From: Papilionanthe hookeriana x Papilionanthe teres
Taxonomy: Eukaryota; Streptophyta; Magnoliopsida; Asparagales; Orchidaceae
Assembly: GCA_022702705.1 (NCBI GenBank)
Contig: CM040433.1
Location: forward strand, 16,500,682-16,564,681
Length of the DNA stretch: 64,000 nucleotides
Reading direction: 5' to 3'
The notes below the pieces were generated by a model that was not told where the DNA came from, did not search any database, and saw only the letters and a list, made by a program, of their open reading frames with translations. Position numbers and translations under genes: made by a program. Shown here piece after piece: positions 43,143 to 55,398 of the stretch (positions are counted from its first letter, which is position 1; each line of letters opens with the position of its first letter).

Positions 43143-43812
43143 TGTTAGAGGTGTAGCCCACTACAAAAAAAAAGAAGAAGAAAGGAAATAACTGTTCCCG
43201 CCTCCAACAAAGCGATGCTTTGCTTTGTCCTCCTGACTATTATTAACGAAAATGGATCCTGCATCTTCCTCATGAGTATTCAGAATTACCTTTCTGGTAA
43301 TTCCAGCTCTCTCCTTCTTCTTCCAGATTTCACAAGTTGGGCCTTCCCTTAATTGGCTAATGTTTTGTTAGAATTAAATAGGAAATCTTCTACATGCTCC
43401 CAGTATTCTTGTTCCTACTATTCTTATTGATGGATTAAGCGTCAAGCAGAAGGGATTAAATTTAATATGTGAGAGGATTTGAATAGCAAGGCCTCTCCCT
43501 TTTTTTTCTTTGTTGGCTCACGGGAAAGAAGAAGAAGGAATTGCAAGGCAACGGCTCTTCTTGCCCTCGGTTTAGAGAGAGACAGAGAGAGAAGATAAAG
43601 AGAGAAAGAGGTAGAGAAAGAAATTATTCTTGTAAGTCTACGTGATCAACTGGTGTAATTCCTCAAGTAATAAAATCCTCTGCAACTCCCTGGACGTAGG
43701 CAAAAAAATTTACCGAACCACGTAAATCTGTGTTCTTTTATGGTGTGAATTTTCTCGTTCCATTTTTTCTTTCATCATCAATCGTTCTATTATATATATA
43801 TATACCACAACA
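43143..43812 (+). repeat. 3' LTR of copia element 1
   Basis: 670 bp, TGTTAGAGGTG to CCACAACA; matches the 5' LTR at 16385. A GA-repeat lies near 43575 and a short TA run at 43792-43804, the site where the other LTR holds the LINE piece. Confidence 0.9.
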
Positions 43813-44460
43813 CTCATTAAATCACTTTGCATTTTTTTTCTTTTTTTTAATTTGATTGGATCTTTTTTGGGAGATTTTAGTTCCGACGGAGAGATTATTC
43901 TAGCTGTAGGTTTTGTAAAATCTAGTTTTATTTTTCTTAACAACTTTTGGAGTTGGAAACATAATTAATGGGTAGTTTTCATAACAGTTTATTCAAAATG
44001 GGTGATATTCGACAATGTGGTGAGCCAGCTTTTGAAGCTGTTGACCAAAAATCATGCAAAATGGTATTTTCTAGGAAAATTTATTTGTTGTGGAAGACCA
44101 TTTCAATTGTAGCAATAAAGAAATTGCTGAGATAGATTAGATGATCTGAATGATTTGTTGTTTGAAGAACATGAAAATGGGCATTGTTAAAGAGACCATT
44201 TGCTCTTTAATTTCTAATAAAAAAACTTCCAATATTCTTCTCCTAAACCTACAGAGTTTAAAGATTTAGGTAAATGTGCACCAATTCTGTGCTCTGAAGC
44301 CTTGCAATCATGCCCAACAATATGTGCAAATGCTAAATCATCAATTATAGAATTGAGTTCTGAAAGTTCTGTTGCTGTTAGCAATCCTGGAAAAGATACT
44401 TTGATCCCTTATCATGGCTCCTCAAATTTATGTCCGCCTTTAATTTTCAAATAAAATTTG
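43813..44460. other. Non-coding sequence right of copia element 1
   Basis: One + strand frame is open for about 65 codons near 44240-44450 (LCSEALQSCPTICANAKS and following) with no start and no family I recognise. It might be a LINE ORF1 remnant, but the evidence is too weak to call. Confidence 0.3.
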
Positions 44461-46260
44461 AAAGATTATATTTGTAAGAGATAAAATTTAAAAACAAATC
44501 CTTTCAGAACAAAATCTTTACAATGTCTTTAACTAAACTAGACATTTAAAATAAAAATAACTCTTAAACTAAGTTAACAAAATTCTCAAAATCAGACTTA
44601 AAATAAAACTTTTCTAGCAAGGCTTTTTCAAAACCCAAGCTAAATTTTCAAGGAACGAACCTAAATTATTCTAACCACAAAAAGATCTTTCAGAAAATCC
44701 TTCTCCTAATAGCAAAAACATCTCTTGTGAGCTTAAAATTACAAAAGCTTTGCAAATCCTTTTGGACAATTTAGTTGAAGCTGGACTTATGCATATTTAT
44801 AGGAATAGCTTCATCATGTTATTTCCTTGGAATTTGTGTTTCATAAAACTTAGCCTTTAAGCACGTGAATCTTAGGCACTTCCATTTATTTATATTGTCT
44901 AAGTAAGATGAATTCATGTTGCTAACATTTTTTATGACAATATTTTATAAAATCTTACTATTTTATATATGTTAAAAGAAAACCCTAAAAAACAAGCATG
45001 TGAAAAAGAATTAAGTATGAAAAATGTAGACATGAAAGGCTTAAATAAACTTACTCCTAACATATAAAACAAACAATCTTACCCCAATTGGATTTTGAAG
45101 ACCTGGGATGAAGCAACTCATGGTTACTGACAAAGGCACCTTAAACAGCCTTATAGTATGAAGCTCTACATTAGCCATTCTTATGGTAACAATGGAGACC
45201 TCCTAATCTGGTTGGTTAAAATTCTAGGGACTCGGAAAAATGAAAATCCATGGGCATCTTGACCGCAGGTGTTGTTCCCAAAAATTAGATTAGTCTCCTT
45301 TTTAGTATAGCTATCCTAGGGCTAGAACTTCAAGTATATATCTTTCTAGCCTATCCTTCCCCTTAGAATAGGGTAAAACAAAAATTTAACTTCTTCAAAC
45401 CTAATTCAAATTCCAACTTCAAATCCTCACCTCCAACCTAACCTTTAATTCTGATCTTAAAACTCAATTCTCTATCTCAAATATCAAATCCTAACTTCCA
45501 GTCTATAACCTTCAAATCCAACCCTACAATATCAAGATCTCAAATCTTCAAACTTCTAAATTTAAACCACAAATCCAAATTTTGCAAACCAAAACCAAAT
45601 TTCATCAAATTTATTAATTTTTAATGAATCTTAATTAAACTTCTTAATCTTTAATGAAATTTAATCAACCTTAACCAAACTCTAGTTAACTTTAATAAAT
45701 TTTCTCAAAACTTAACCAATTTTAACCAACTCTAACAAATTTAATCGAACTTTCACAAAACTTAATTAATTTTAACAAACCTCAACAAACCCTAACACAC
45801 CTTAAAAAATTTTAACAAACTTTAATAAATCTTAAAAAAACATTAATAATCTTTAACAAATTTTAACCAACCTTAAGTAGTTTTAATAAACTTAATTAAA
45901 ATTAAATAAGGTCAATAACATTTAAATAGATTAACAAATAGCAAGCCACTTAAGCTCCTCAGACAATATTTAAGTAACTTTTAAATAGCAAGTCATTTTC
46001 ATAACTTAAAATAAATCCAAATTAATTAAAATAAATTAAATATAAAAAACTTCAAATTAAATTAAATACAACCAATTTAAGTATTTAACTTGTGAATCAA
46101 TTCAAATTAAATTTGTCTAACTCTTTAAATTCCACTCAAATCATTTCAAATCCTAATTCTATCAATCCGAGTCATGAATATCAATTACCTCAAATACACT
46201 TACTATTTAATCATGCACGATGTAAGAAAATATTTTAATCAAGAGTTTTCACTACTTTAT
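44461..46260. repeat. AT-rich degenerate A/C-type block (AACCTTAA-like)
   Basis: From about 45390 to 46100 the + strand repeats short strings such as AACTTTAA, TTTTAACAAAC, AACCTTAA and AATTTAATC without a fixed period. No coding potential. The strand asymmetry is the reverse of the block at 46781-47560. Confidence 0.45.
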
Positions 46261-46780
46261 GGGTTTAATTAACTACGATGGCTTCCCCTAGTAGGTATAC
46301 CAGACCCCATACAAAAAAAAATCTTATCCTACACCCAAAAGGTAGGGAAAAACCCTGGTTCCATAGAACAAAAAATCTTAAAGTTGTTCCTAATCCAAAT
46401 GAATAGATCCATTTTAAGATAATATTTCTATCTTTTGGGGTAATATATTGTTCATTGATTGACCTATTCGATCATTTAGATGGAAATCGTTTGAGATATA
46501 TGATACACAACAAAAATTTATCTCATTACATTACTCGATAAAAGAATCCTTCATGGAGCGAGGTTTAGGAGGAACCATTAAGTTCATAAAACCAAAAACC
46601 CTAGGGTGCAATGGATCTCCATCTATTGGTGAATTTGTGCCAGCCATAAGGCCAATGATCTTCATGCCTCTACAAAAGATTAGATGAAAAGTGAACAAAA
46701 AAGGCTAAATAAAATGAAAAAATGAAACCCTATAAGGATCAAGAGAATCACCAAAGAGCGCTTCGGAGTGAAAGTTGAGT
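46261..46780. other. Unrecognised spacer between two AT-rich blocks
   Basis: More complex sequence with no recognised protein. Contains AAAACCCTAGGG-like strings. It separates two blocks of opposite strand composition. Confidence 0.35.
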
Positions 46781-47560
46781 TCTTTGAAGTCAAACTTTCC
46801 TACTAGTTTAAGTTTAGTTTTAGGTCTGATTTTCTTCAACTTAGTTTAAGGTTAAATTTAGGTTTATAATTAGCTTATGATTAAATAGAGTTAAATTTAG
46901 ATTAGACTCAACTTAACTTCACTTTAATTTAGGTTTAGTTTGGATAAAATTATATTTATTTTTTTATCTTTGGTTTACGTTTGAATTTGATTAAGTTTTA
47001 GTGAGGATAATCTTAATTTTGATTGTATCTAATTAATATTTTATGTTTAACTTAGTTTTAGGTTTCATTACGTTGGGTTTAATTTAAATTAGCTTTAAGT
47101 TTAATTTTAGGTTAAACTTAACATAGTTTTTTTCCTCTTAATGTTTAGGTTAGACTTTTTTTTCTCTTAATGTTTAGGTTAGACAATAGTTTAGATTATT
47201 TTAATTTAAAATTTAGACTAGGTTGGATTAGGTTTAGGTTTAACTAAAGATTGAATTGTGGTGTTTAATTTATTTTTAAACTTACACTAGTTTAGGTTTT
47301 AGTTTAGAATTAGCTTCGAGTTTCGATTAATTTCAATTAATTTTAAGTTTCTATTTTATTTTGGATTTTAGTTTTAGGAAAATTAAGTTTTGAGTTTGGA
47401 TTAAGTTTAGTTAATTTTTAGATTTTATTATTCTTAAGGTATGATTTAGTTAGGCTAAACTTTAAGTTTGATTTAATTTAAATTGTAGTTTTAGGTTTAA
47501 TTTAGCTTTAAGCTGATTTTAGTTTTAGGTTAGCTTAGTTTTGGGTTTATATGTGGCCAA
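46781..47560. repeat. AT-rich degenerate T/G-type block (TTTAGGTTTA-like)
   Basis: The + strand repeats TTTAGGTTTA, TTAGTTTTAGG and AATTTAGGTT in varying order. It resembles the reverse complement of the 45390-46100 block in composition. Confidence 0.45.
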
Positions 47561-49876
47561 GTAAGCTAGATAAGCATCAATGAATTAAGCCAAACCAATG
47601 CTCAAATTAAACTTCAACCCCCTAAGTTTCAAGATGAAATTTCTATTAATATCCTAATTACATATATTGAGTTAAGGTGTAATCATTTCTCTAGAATTAT
47701 ACCAAGAAAGATGAGTCAACCATATTAGAACCAACAAGATTTATAAGTCTTGGAGGGGAGCCAGAGGTCTGATTAAATTTGTTTGACTAATGGTGAGGTC
47801 AATAATAACTTATTGTAAAAGTATTCCCCACAGTTTGAGAAGGGATATAAAACTTAGGAGTTAACTCTTTACTCATAAGATGGATAAAAAATAGGATATT
47901 TGTCCACTGTTGAATGTGATATATACATTTTTATCTCTTGCAAATGCGGTTGATCTCATCTTAAACATCCACCCCATTTTTGACTCTTTAAAGAAAAAGA
48001 AGAGAGACTTTCAATTTTTAATCTTATTTTCTTAGTTAATCTTTCACACTTAACTTGAAGAAAAGAAATCTCTCAATTTAAAGGTTTTAATAGAGAACAC
48101 ATTTATGAGTAACGTAACTTCCCATGAAATTTTCTCCCTTATATATGAGGCCAAATTTATAAAACTCAGCAATAAAATTTGACATGATTAGAATGTGAGT
48201 CAATCCATACAATTGTAATATCTATAAGTTCTCAATATATAACATGTTGCAGCAAGATTCTAAGTTGATCTCTATAAAAATACAACTCATCATAATTAGA
48301 TTTTTTGGTACAATCCATCCATGGAACTTGAATAGTGAAGTTCTTGTGGTGCGGGACATAAGATGTAGTTCTCGCTATCATGTGAAAACTGAATTAAGTG
48401 GATTTTTTTTATTTTCATTATATTTCTTAGAGAGTTTCACTTTATCCTTCCTTCCTTTCTACTACTTTTTTATATATGTGTTGTAATAGTGTTTAGATTG
48501 TTAATTTTTGCGTAGGTTTGTTCGGGACATCCTCCAGCATTACTCTATTCCATTTGGGGTTGTAACCAATGGTCTGAGTGGTAATATAGTTGTAAGTCAC
48601 ACATGAGGAGGTGATTATATTCCAAATACCCTTCTACATCTCCCCACATCGCTCCCGATCGCTCTTCATTACTATAGTTGCCTCCGAACAACAACACATT
48701 CCTGTTTTCACTACAATTTTCAATTTTATTCACCTTTTCTCATTGTCGCTACCCCGGAGAGCCTTCCTCTTGTTGTCCTACCCACATCCCCTTATCACTG
48801 GCGTCATCATCCCCCCTCATTGTCGCCACCCAGAATAGTCGCTATAAAATATTTCCCTCATTGTCAAGCCTTCATTCTCATTGCCACCACCTAGGATTGC
48901 CACCAAACTTGTTGTTCCTATAGCTTCACACCTTTCTCTTACTGCAACCAACACCCCTTTGTTGTTGCCACACTTTGCATCAATTAACCACCATTTGCTA
49001 CCTCTCTAATGGTCCAACCCCTCGTCAATCACCACCGCCATCTCGAGATCCACCTAAACTTAAGTTTGTCTTATCATTTGTTGCAATTTTTTATTTTCAG
49101 CAACTTTGGTTGTAAATTTTTATTTGAATTTTGCAATAATATTTATTTTTCCGTTGTTGTTTTATTAGCTATAGTATCACCTTGTCCCTAAGAAAATAGG
49201 TGAGATGCATAATTTTTATAAGTGTAGGTCTAATCATTGAACCAAGTGTATTCACAATCCTCAAAAGCTTGAGGACTTTTTTGAGGTAGTAGCTATGAAA
49301 TTATTTAATAGAGAAAAAAACTCGATGGTGTAAAAATAAAGAACAAGAAAGTTAAAATGAGATTAGACAAGATTCAAAAGGCCATAGGTAAGTATTAATA
49401 AGTATTAATAAGGATAAATAAAAAATTCTTAAAAGTTAACAAAATTTAAAATTTTAAAGTCATTTCAGATGAAATATCACAACAAATATTTTGATAAACT
49501 TTCCACCACCAAAAAACTAACTTTGATAACTTTAAGAACTTAGAAGTAGAAACAGTCTTAAGTCTTCAATTCTTGAACTTCTCAATGAAAGTATTAGCAA
49601 CCCATCTTCTTGTCATACTTAAATGAAGCTCACATCTGAGAAAGATATTCCTTGAAGTCAACTCTTTCTATATCAATGCAATTTTGAATAGAGAGGAAAG
49701 AAGGCTTTAAGATTGTAACAACAGAGATCAAATCCTTAGCTCATTTGTAAGGAAAACATATCTTATTGTAATGTATTGATGAAATAGGAGTAGAATTGTA
49801 AGCTTGTGACTGCATTCAATGGTCATGTGTGTCAAAATCTCTTCTTTTCCAAAGATAATATTTTCTCTTACAGTTA
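47561..49876. other. AT-rich intergenic or old repeat DNA
   Basis: No protein recognised. At 48740-49010 the + strand has several loose copies of CATTGTCGCCACCC (48741, 48818, 48859, 48879), giving a C-rich patch. The five bases before copia element 2 (AGTTA, 49872-49876) are its likely target duplication. Confidence 0.4.
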
Positions 49877-50213
49877 TGTTAAGAAATTTAGAGCAATGAA
49901 ACGCAAGAATCAACGCAAATTAAGAAAGAAGAACACAGAGATTTAACGAGGTTCAACAAAGATACCTACGTCCACGGGAACAGAGCAGCGACTTTCTTTC
50001 AATTTCAGAAAAAGAGTACAACATTTTATTCCTAGGGTTACAAACAAGACATATATAACCCTAGAGTAAAATATGTAATTACAAATTTACATCTGTATCG
50101 TACCACGAGGCATGCCCTCATACCCCCAACCCACATAATGTAACTCCCCTGATTTGACAACTCGCCCCGCTCCAACATCTGTCCTTTATTTGGTATATGA
50201 GTCATACCTAACA
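49877..50213 (-). repeat. 3' LTR of copia element 2
   Basis: 337 bp, closely similar to 56779-57112 (shared AAGAACACAGA.ATTTAACG, GACTTTCTTTCAATTTCAG). The adjacent polypurine tract on the minus strand is CCAAGGTGGAGCTT (50214-50227). Confidence 0.9.
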
Positions 50214-50289
50214 AAGCTCCACCTTGGCAAATATCCAGCCCCTTAGGAGAAAAGATACTTGGGAGTTACACATGCATCAATGTGGGTTG

Positions 50290-51049
50290 GGTCACCATGC
50301 TTTTCTAGTGACTGTGAATATTCAACAAGTCCAAGCAATACAAGAACTTATTGATATTAACTGGCTTGGTCAACATACAAGTTGTATTCTTATTACTATG
50401 AACCTTCTGCAATAGTATCTCACCAAAAGGAATCAATTCTTTGATCTTGTGATACCTGACATCAATATGGTTGGTTCTCGCAAGGTACACCTAGTTTTTA
50501 GCCAAATAAATAGAACTTTGACTATCACAATGCAACTGAACTCCACCTTGCTCAACCTTCAGTTCCTTTACTAGCCCAGTAAGTCATAAGGCTTCTTTAG
50601 TTGCTTCACCTACTGTCATGTTCTCAGCTTCAGTTGTAGATAATGCCACAATAGACTGAACTATTGATTTCCAACATATAGTCCCTTCACCAAGAGTAAA
50701 CACATAACTAGTTGTAGACCTTCTGTCATCTAAATCACCTGCATAGTCTGAATCAACATACCCCAAAACTGAAGGATCATCTTGTTGGCTACCAAAATTA
50801 ATTCAATGTCCTACAGTACCCTTCAGATACCTGAACATCCACTTGACTACTTCCCAATGTCGTCTTACTGGTTTGGACATGTATTTGCAGACTTGACTAA
50901 CAGTATGAGCCAAATCAGGACAAGTACATACCGTTGCATACATCAAGCAGCCAACAGCACTAGCATACGGAACCTTTGCATGTCTTCGATTTCCCCATCT
51001 GTCATCCGACACTATTCTAAAGAAAGCTTGAAATAATTTTCCAATGGAG
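50290..51049 (-). pseudogene. Copia RT end and RNase H, element 2
   Basis: Minus strand from 51049: KVPYASAVGCLMYATVCTCPDLAH and SKPVRRHWEVVKWMFRYLKGT (end of RT), then LGYVDSDYAGDLDDRRSTTSYVFTLG, WKSIVQSIVALSTTEAE (RNase H with catalytic D and E), and YHKIKELI..EILLQKVHSNKNTTCMLTKP, the usual end. Several stops and frame changes. The left end of RT continues beyond the solo LTR at 52945. Confidence 0.9.
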
Positions 51050-51079
51050 TGAGTGATCGACTGATATTTATGCTTACGA

Positions 51080-51082
<3 letters not shown>

Positions 51083-51150
<68 letters not shown>
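51083..51150. repeat. TA microsatellite in the solo LTR
   Basis: About 34 TA units close to the 3' end of the solo LTR. Confidence 0.9.
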
Positions 51151-51153
<3 letters not shown>

Positions 51154-52637
51154 TACTCATTTCTAATGATATTTTAATGTGGATACTACGCCAGTATACG
51201 TATCATTTATCAAATAATCTAGGACTTTCTGATTAAGCCCTGAGATATCAAACCCACAAGAAAAGTGATTAAGCTAGAATATATTTCCTTTATTTAACTT
51301 TTTTACTTTTTAGAAAAGATGTTACTCAAACTAAAGAAAATATTCTTAGGAAATATGATTTGATTCTTTCTGTTTATTTTTATAATTTGAAATGAAGGTA
51401 AGAAACTACTTTTTCTAAACTTCTGTATAATAAAAACTTATACAAATGAAATATCTTTTTTTTTCTTTTTATGAATCAGTAACAAGTTATGAAAATTATT
51501 TTTGTGGAAGTATCTAAAATATGTTATGCCAAATAGGAGCAATTTTATTTTTTACCCTTACTAGAGATGTTATAAAGAACATAGGTTAAATACTGGTTTA
51601 AAAATCTTGGAGACAGGTTAGGCAGGAAAGATACTAGCTCTCACTCTAAAGTTTCCTCGATTCCCTCCGCCTGGGGCTAACATCTCGTATCAAAATATAA
51701 AACAATAAATCAAATTCGGGTCTTTAGCATGTCACTCTAAATTCCTCTAATTTTACATCCGTCAAAGTATATCTCTCTATTTATTTGCACTCAACCATAT
51801 GGATTACATTCTTACCCATACAATCTCATGTGATTTTTTTCTATTGTTGATTGAGACAATACCATATCGGTTCTTACATGTTTTCACAACAAATTTTAAC
51901 ATATTAACTGGTCAAATCAAGAAGTAAATGACGTGCAAGTTTTTAAATCATCACAACTTCTTCCAACATTGAAATCCTATACTTCACACAACATACTTCT
52001 ATAACTTTATTACTTCATCATTTTAAGGTAAAAGATAAAGAAAACTACTCAAAACTCATGGAAAAAATGCAATCACAACTTGGTTTAAAAGTAGAAATCA
52101 TAGTGAAAACACAAAAAGTCTTAATTAAAAACTAAATGTAATAACAAAAAAAAAGACTTATCTGAATATCCTCTCTACCAAACTCTTGAAGTTTCTTTGA
52201 AAACTTTGCTTTCCCTTACAATACTTCTTAGAGGTTGGCACCCAACTCTAAGGGTTCTAAATCTCACCTCTAATTCTAATATAAACTGTAATAAAGTAAA
52301 GTAAAGATGTTGAAGTGGAGAGGCGTGTTCTAAAATAACTCTTAAACATAAACCACAACCTCCAACATCATCCACACCCTCCAACATTAACCACACCCTC
52401 CAACATCAACCATTTTTCTGATCTTCAAGTCCTCTTTTTATGCTTTTCCAAATGGTGTCTTCGTATCTCTTCAAATTGTGTCCAGATTCAACATATCTTC
52501 CAAGAGATGAATCCATTCAAGAGAGATTTAATTTAAATTTGGCGCCAATAAAAATTTACCCACGTTATTACCAAAAGTTGCCTCCAAAACCTCTTCAAAA
52601 TGGCGCCTAAAATTAAATAACTCCTCATTTATAACTC

Positions 52638-52770
52638 CCACGCGTAAGCGCGGAGTTTCGGTGCTTAGCTGTGAGTCAGCTGGCACGTAAGCTCCAGATC
52701 TGTGCGCATAGCCGCGAGACCTTGGCGAGTAAGTGCGGATTCTGGCGCTTTGCCGCCAGAAATCACTTTT
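52638..52770 (-). promoter_or_regulatory. GC-rich box cluster in the solo LTR
   Basis: Five or six imperfect palindromes around a TAAG or CTTA core, for example GCGTAAGCGC at about 52641, GCGCATAGCCGC at about 52704, and TGGCGCTTTGCCGCCAGA at about 52742. It sits in the same part of the LTR as the GC boxes of the other families but has a different core. Confidence 0.45.
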
Positions 52771-52944
52771 TCAAACTTCTTCACTTTTGCTCCAAATTGG
52801 ATCCTTTTTCACTTCTTTCATCATAACCATCCATTTAATGATACATGTAAGAAAAACACACAAAATACCTTCCATTAAAGTGCAATATCATAAAAAATAA
52901 GTATAAAAATATGTATAAAAATATTATATATTTTAGGTGTATCA

Positions 52945-53860
52945 GTGCTCACAGGCTTTGCTTTGCTCATCTCAAACATGTCTAGCACTTTCTCAACATA
53001 GCCACATTGAGATAAACACAGTTGTTATCCTGCCGAATCTCCATTCCGAGAATCTTCTTTGTAGGACCCAAGTCATTCATGTCAAATTCCTTGCTCAATA
53101 AAGATTTAAACCACAGATCATTCATATTCTTTGCAGCAATCAGTAGATCGTCAACATCAGTAGCGAAAAAATAATAGAACCATCATCAAGGCTCTTAACA
53201 TAAACACAACAGTCATACTCACATCGCTTATAGCCAATCTGAATCATGTAGGAGTTAAACTGCTTGTACCATTGTCTTGGAGATTGTTTCAATCCATACA
53301 ACAATTTCTTTAACCTACAAACCAGATGCTCCTATCCAAGTTGAGTGAACCCCTCTGGCTGCTTCATGTAAATCTCTACTCCTCCATATCACCATGTAAA
53401 AAAGTAGTTTTAACATTCATTGCACTAGATGCAAATCCCAAATAGCTACTAATGCAAGCACTGCCCTGATTGAAGTATATCTGACCACAAAAGAAAAGAT
53501 TTCATCATAATCTATCCCCTTCTACTGTGAAACTCCTTTTGGTACCAGTCAAACCTTTAACTTTTTCTCTTCATTTTCTGATACTACAAGTTTCCTTCTG
53601 TAGACCCACTTACACCCAATAGTCTTCTTTCCCTCAGGAAACTGAACTATCTCCCATGTGTGATTCTTCTGCAAAGTCCCCATCTCCTTAACCATTGCAC
53701 CCATCCAATTTTCTTTCTCCTAGCTAGTGATAACTCCTTCAAAGGTGCCTGGATCATCACTGCTGATGAGAAGTGCACAAGAGATCAAGTCTTCATAACC
53801 CAATTTGCTAAGAGGCCTTACAATGGATCGTATTTGTCTTTCTCTGGCTAGATTGTAATT
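52945..53860 (-). pseudogene. Copia reverse transcriptase, element 2
   Basis: Minus strand segments: WMGAMVKEMGTLQKNHTWEIV, GCKWVYRRKL, ACISSYLGFASSAMNVKTTFLHGD, the catalytic region DVDDLLIAAKNM (first residue altered from Y), KKILGMEIRQDNN and GYVEKVLDMFEMSKAKPVST, the last directly at the solo LTR. Many stops and shifts. Confidence 0.85.
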
Positions 53861-54880
53861 CTACAAGTCATCTGCGTTGGAATCACCAGGTGTTGGATTT
53901 GAACTTTCAACTCTCTCATTTGCTACTGGATGTTGTTCTAAATCTATCTGCACGGTATCTGAACTGGAACGGTTCCCTAACACCTTGTCTTGATTTTGTT
54001 GCAACATGGACTGCTCATCAAAGACTTCATCTCTACTGATTACTCCCTTCTTTGCAATCAGATTCCAAACCTTGTATCCTTTCACACCTTTCTTGTAGCC
54101 CAGAAAGATGCACTTCTTGGATTTTGGATCAAGTTTTGATCATTCATCTCCAGGTGAATGTACATAAGCAGGACAACCAAAAATTCGTAAGTGATCAAAA
54201 GTAACTAGATTACCTGTCCATACCTCTTCTGCAACCTTGTCACCCAATGATGTCTGAGGTGATCTATTGATGAGGTAGCATGCCATATTCACAGCCTCTG
54301 CCTAGAAGCTTATAGGAAGCCCTGCATTCGGTCTCAAGCATCTTGCCCTTTCAGCAAAGAACCTTTTCATCCTTTCTGCAACTCCATTCTGTTGTGGTGT
54401 CTTTCTCGCTGAAAAATGTCTTTGAATCCCATTCTCCTCACAGAACTTATGAAACTGCGAATCTGTGTACTATGTATCATTATTAGATCTCAAATACTTG
54501 ATCTTTCTGTCAGTTTGGTTCTCCACGTCAGCATTCCACAGCTTAAATTAAAAGAAAACTTCAGATTTATGCTTCAATAAAGACACCCCTTTCCTAGAAA
54601 AATCATCAATAAATATAACATAATACAGAGATCCTCCCAATGACAATTCTCTAGTAGGGCCCCATACATCAGAATGCACATAATCAAGAATCCCTTCAGT
54701 TTTATGCTTTTCAGTCATAAAAATGACTCTGGTTTGTTTTCCAAATACAAAAATTTACAGAAATCAAGCTTGCAGCTTTTAACGTCATGCAACAAATTCC
54801 TTTTATGCAATTCATCCATCCCATGTTCACTAAGATGACCCAGACGCATGTCATAGCTTTGTGCTATCATCATCTGACTC
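53861..54880 (-). pseudogene. Copia integrase, element 2
   Basis: HMRLGHLSEHGMDELHKRNLL (zinc-binding region), DYVHSDVWGP, YYVIFIDDFSRKG (first catalytic D), YLRSNND, FCEENGIQRHFS, QQNGVAER (catalytic E segment), FGCPAYVHSP and KKCIFLGYKKGVKGYKVWN, ending GDSNADDL at 53861. Numerous frame breaks. Confidence 0.85.
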
Positions 54881-55385
54881 AACAGAATGAACTCTATCTA
54901 TAAATATACTCCCTAACAGTTTGTAGATATTACCTGCAGTTAACTTTTCATTCATATTCAATGCACCCTTAACAATTTTGATGGTTTGCCTATCCTCGTT
55001 TGCTTTAGGAATAAAACCATTTCTATGTAGGGCGCCCAAGGAAATTAAATTCTTCTTCAAATCTAGAATGTGTCTGACATCACATAAGGTTCTAACAGTG
55101 TCATCAAACATCTTAATCCTAACATCACCAATACCAACATTATTGCAGCATCTATCATCACCTAAATAGACTGAGCCAGAATTAGATAACATGTATGAAG
55201 TAATCCACTCCCTGTTAGGTATTATGTGATAAGAGCATCCTGAATCAAGAATTCATGCATCCATGAACTGAGTTAATGAAACTGAAAGCAAATCACCATC
55301 ACTGTCATCTGAATTGTTACTCTGCACCACATTTATAGACTTGAATGATGCATCATGTTTTTCCTCAGTCTGCTTATTAAGCTTT
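54881..55385 (-). pseudogene. Copia protease, element 2
   Basis: ILDSGCSYH (about 55225-55251) has the DSG triad. It is followed by MLSNSGSVYLGDDRCCNNVGIGDV and DVRHILDLKKNLISLGALHRNGF in an open frame of 113 codons (54851-55192), the best preserved stretch of this element. A stop precedes ILDSG. Confidence 0.85.
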
Positions 55386-55398
55386 GGACAATCTCTCT

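Larger units (their letters stand above)
16385..43812 (+). mobile_element. Ty1/copia retrotransposon, copia element 1, split by three nested insertions
   Basis: The outer LTR boundaries are TGTTAG at 16385 and ACAACA ending at 43812, flanked by CTCTT (16380-16384) and CTCAT (43813-43817), a target duplication with one difference. Internal order: primer site 18295, gag, protease, integrase (split at 21565/41706 by the Athila complex), and a collapsed RT/RNase H remnant. Nested insertions: LINE piece inside the 5' LTR, minus-strand Athila-like LTR, and the 20 kb Athila complex. Coding parts are all interrupted. Confidence 0.85.
51054..52944 (-). mobile_element. Solo Athila-like LTR, minus strand
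   Basis: On the minus strand it runs TGATACACC (52944) to CGATCA (51054), 1891 bp. It has the Athila-like blocks ATGATACGTATAC and TTTAATGG..GGTATTTTG. The flanks are GTGAG (51049-51053) and GTGCT (52945-52949), a target duplication with two differences. No primer site or internal sequence remains, so it is a solo LTR. It carries a run of GC-rich boxes (52638-52770). Confidence 0.7.

Noticed and set aside
43813..44460. Region as a LINE ORF1 remnant
   Set aside because: One open stretch exists, but no zinc knuckle or other LINE motif could be recognised.
48555..48640. Possible SINE or tRNA-like start (TGGTCTGAGTGGTAA near 48570)
   Set aside because: An A-box-like string is present, but the B box is poor and no poly-A or poly-T tail or duplication was seen.
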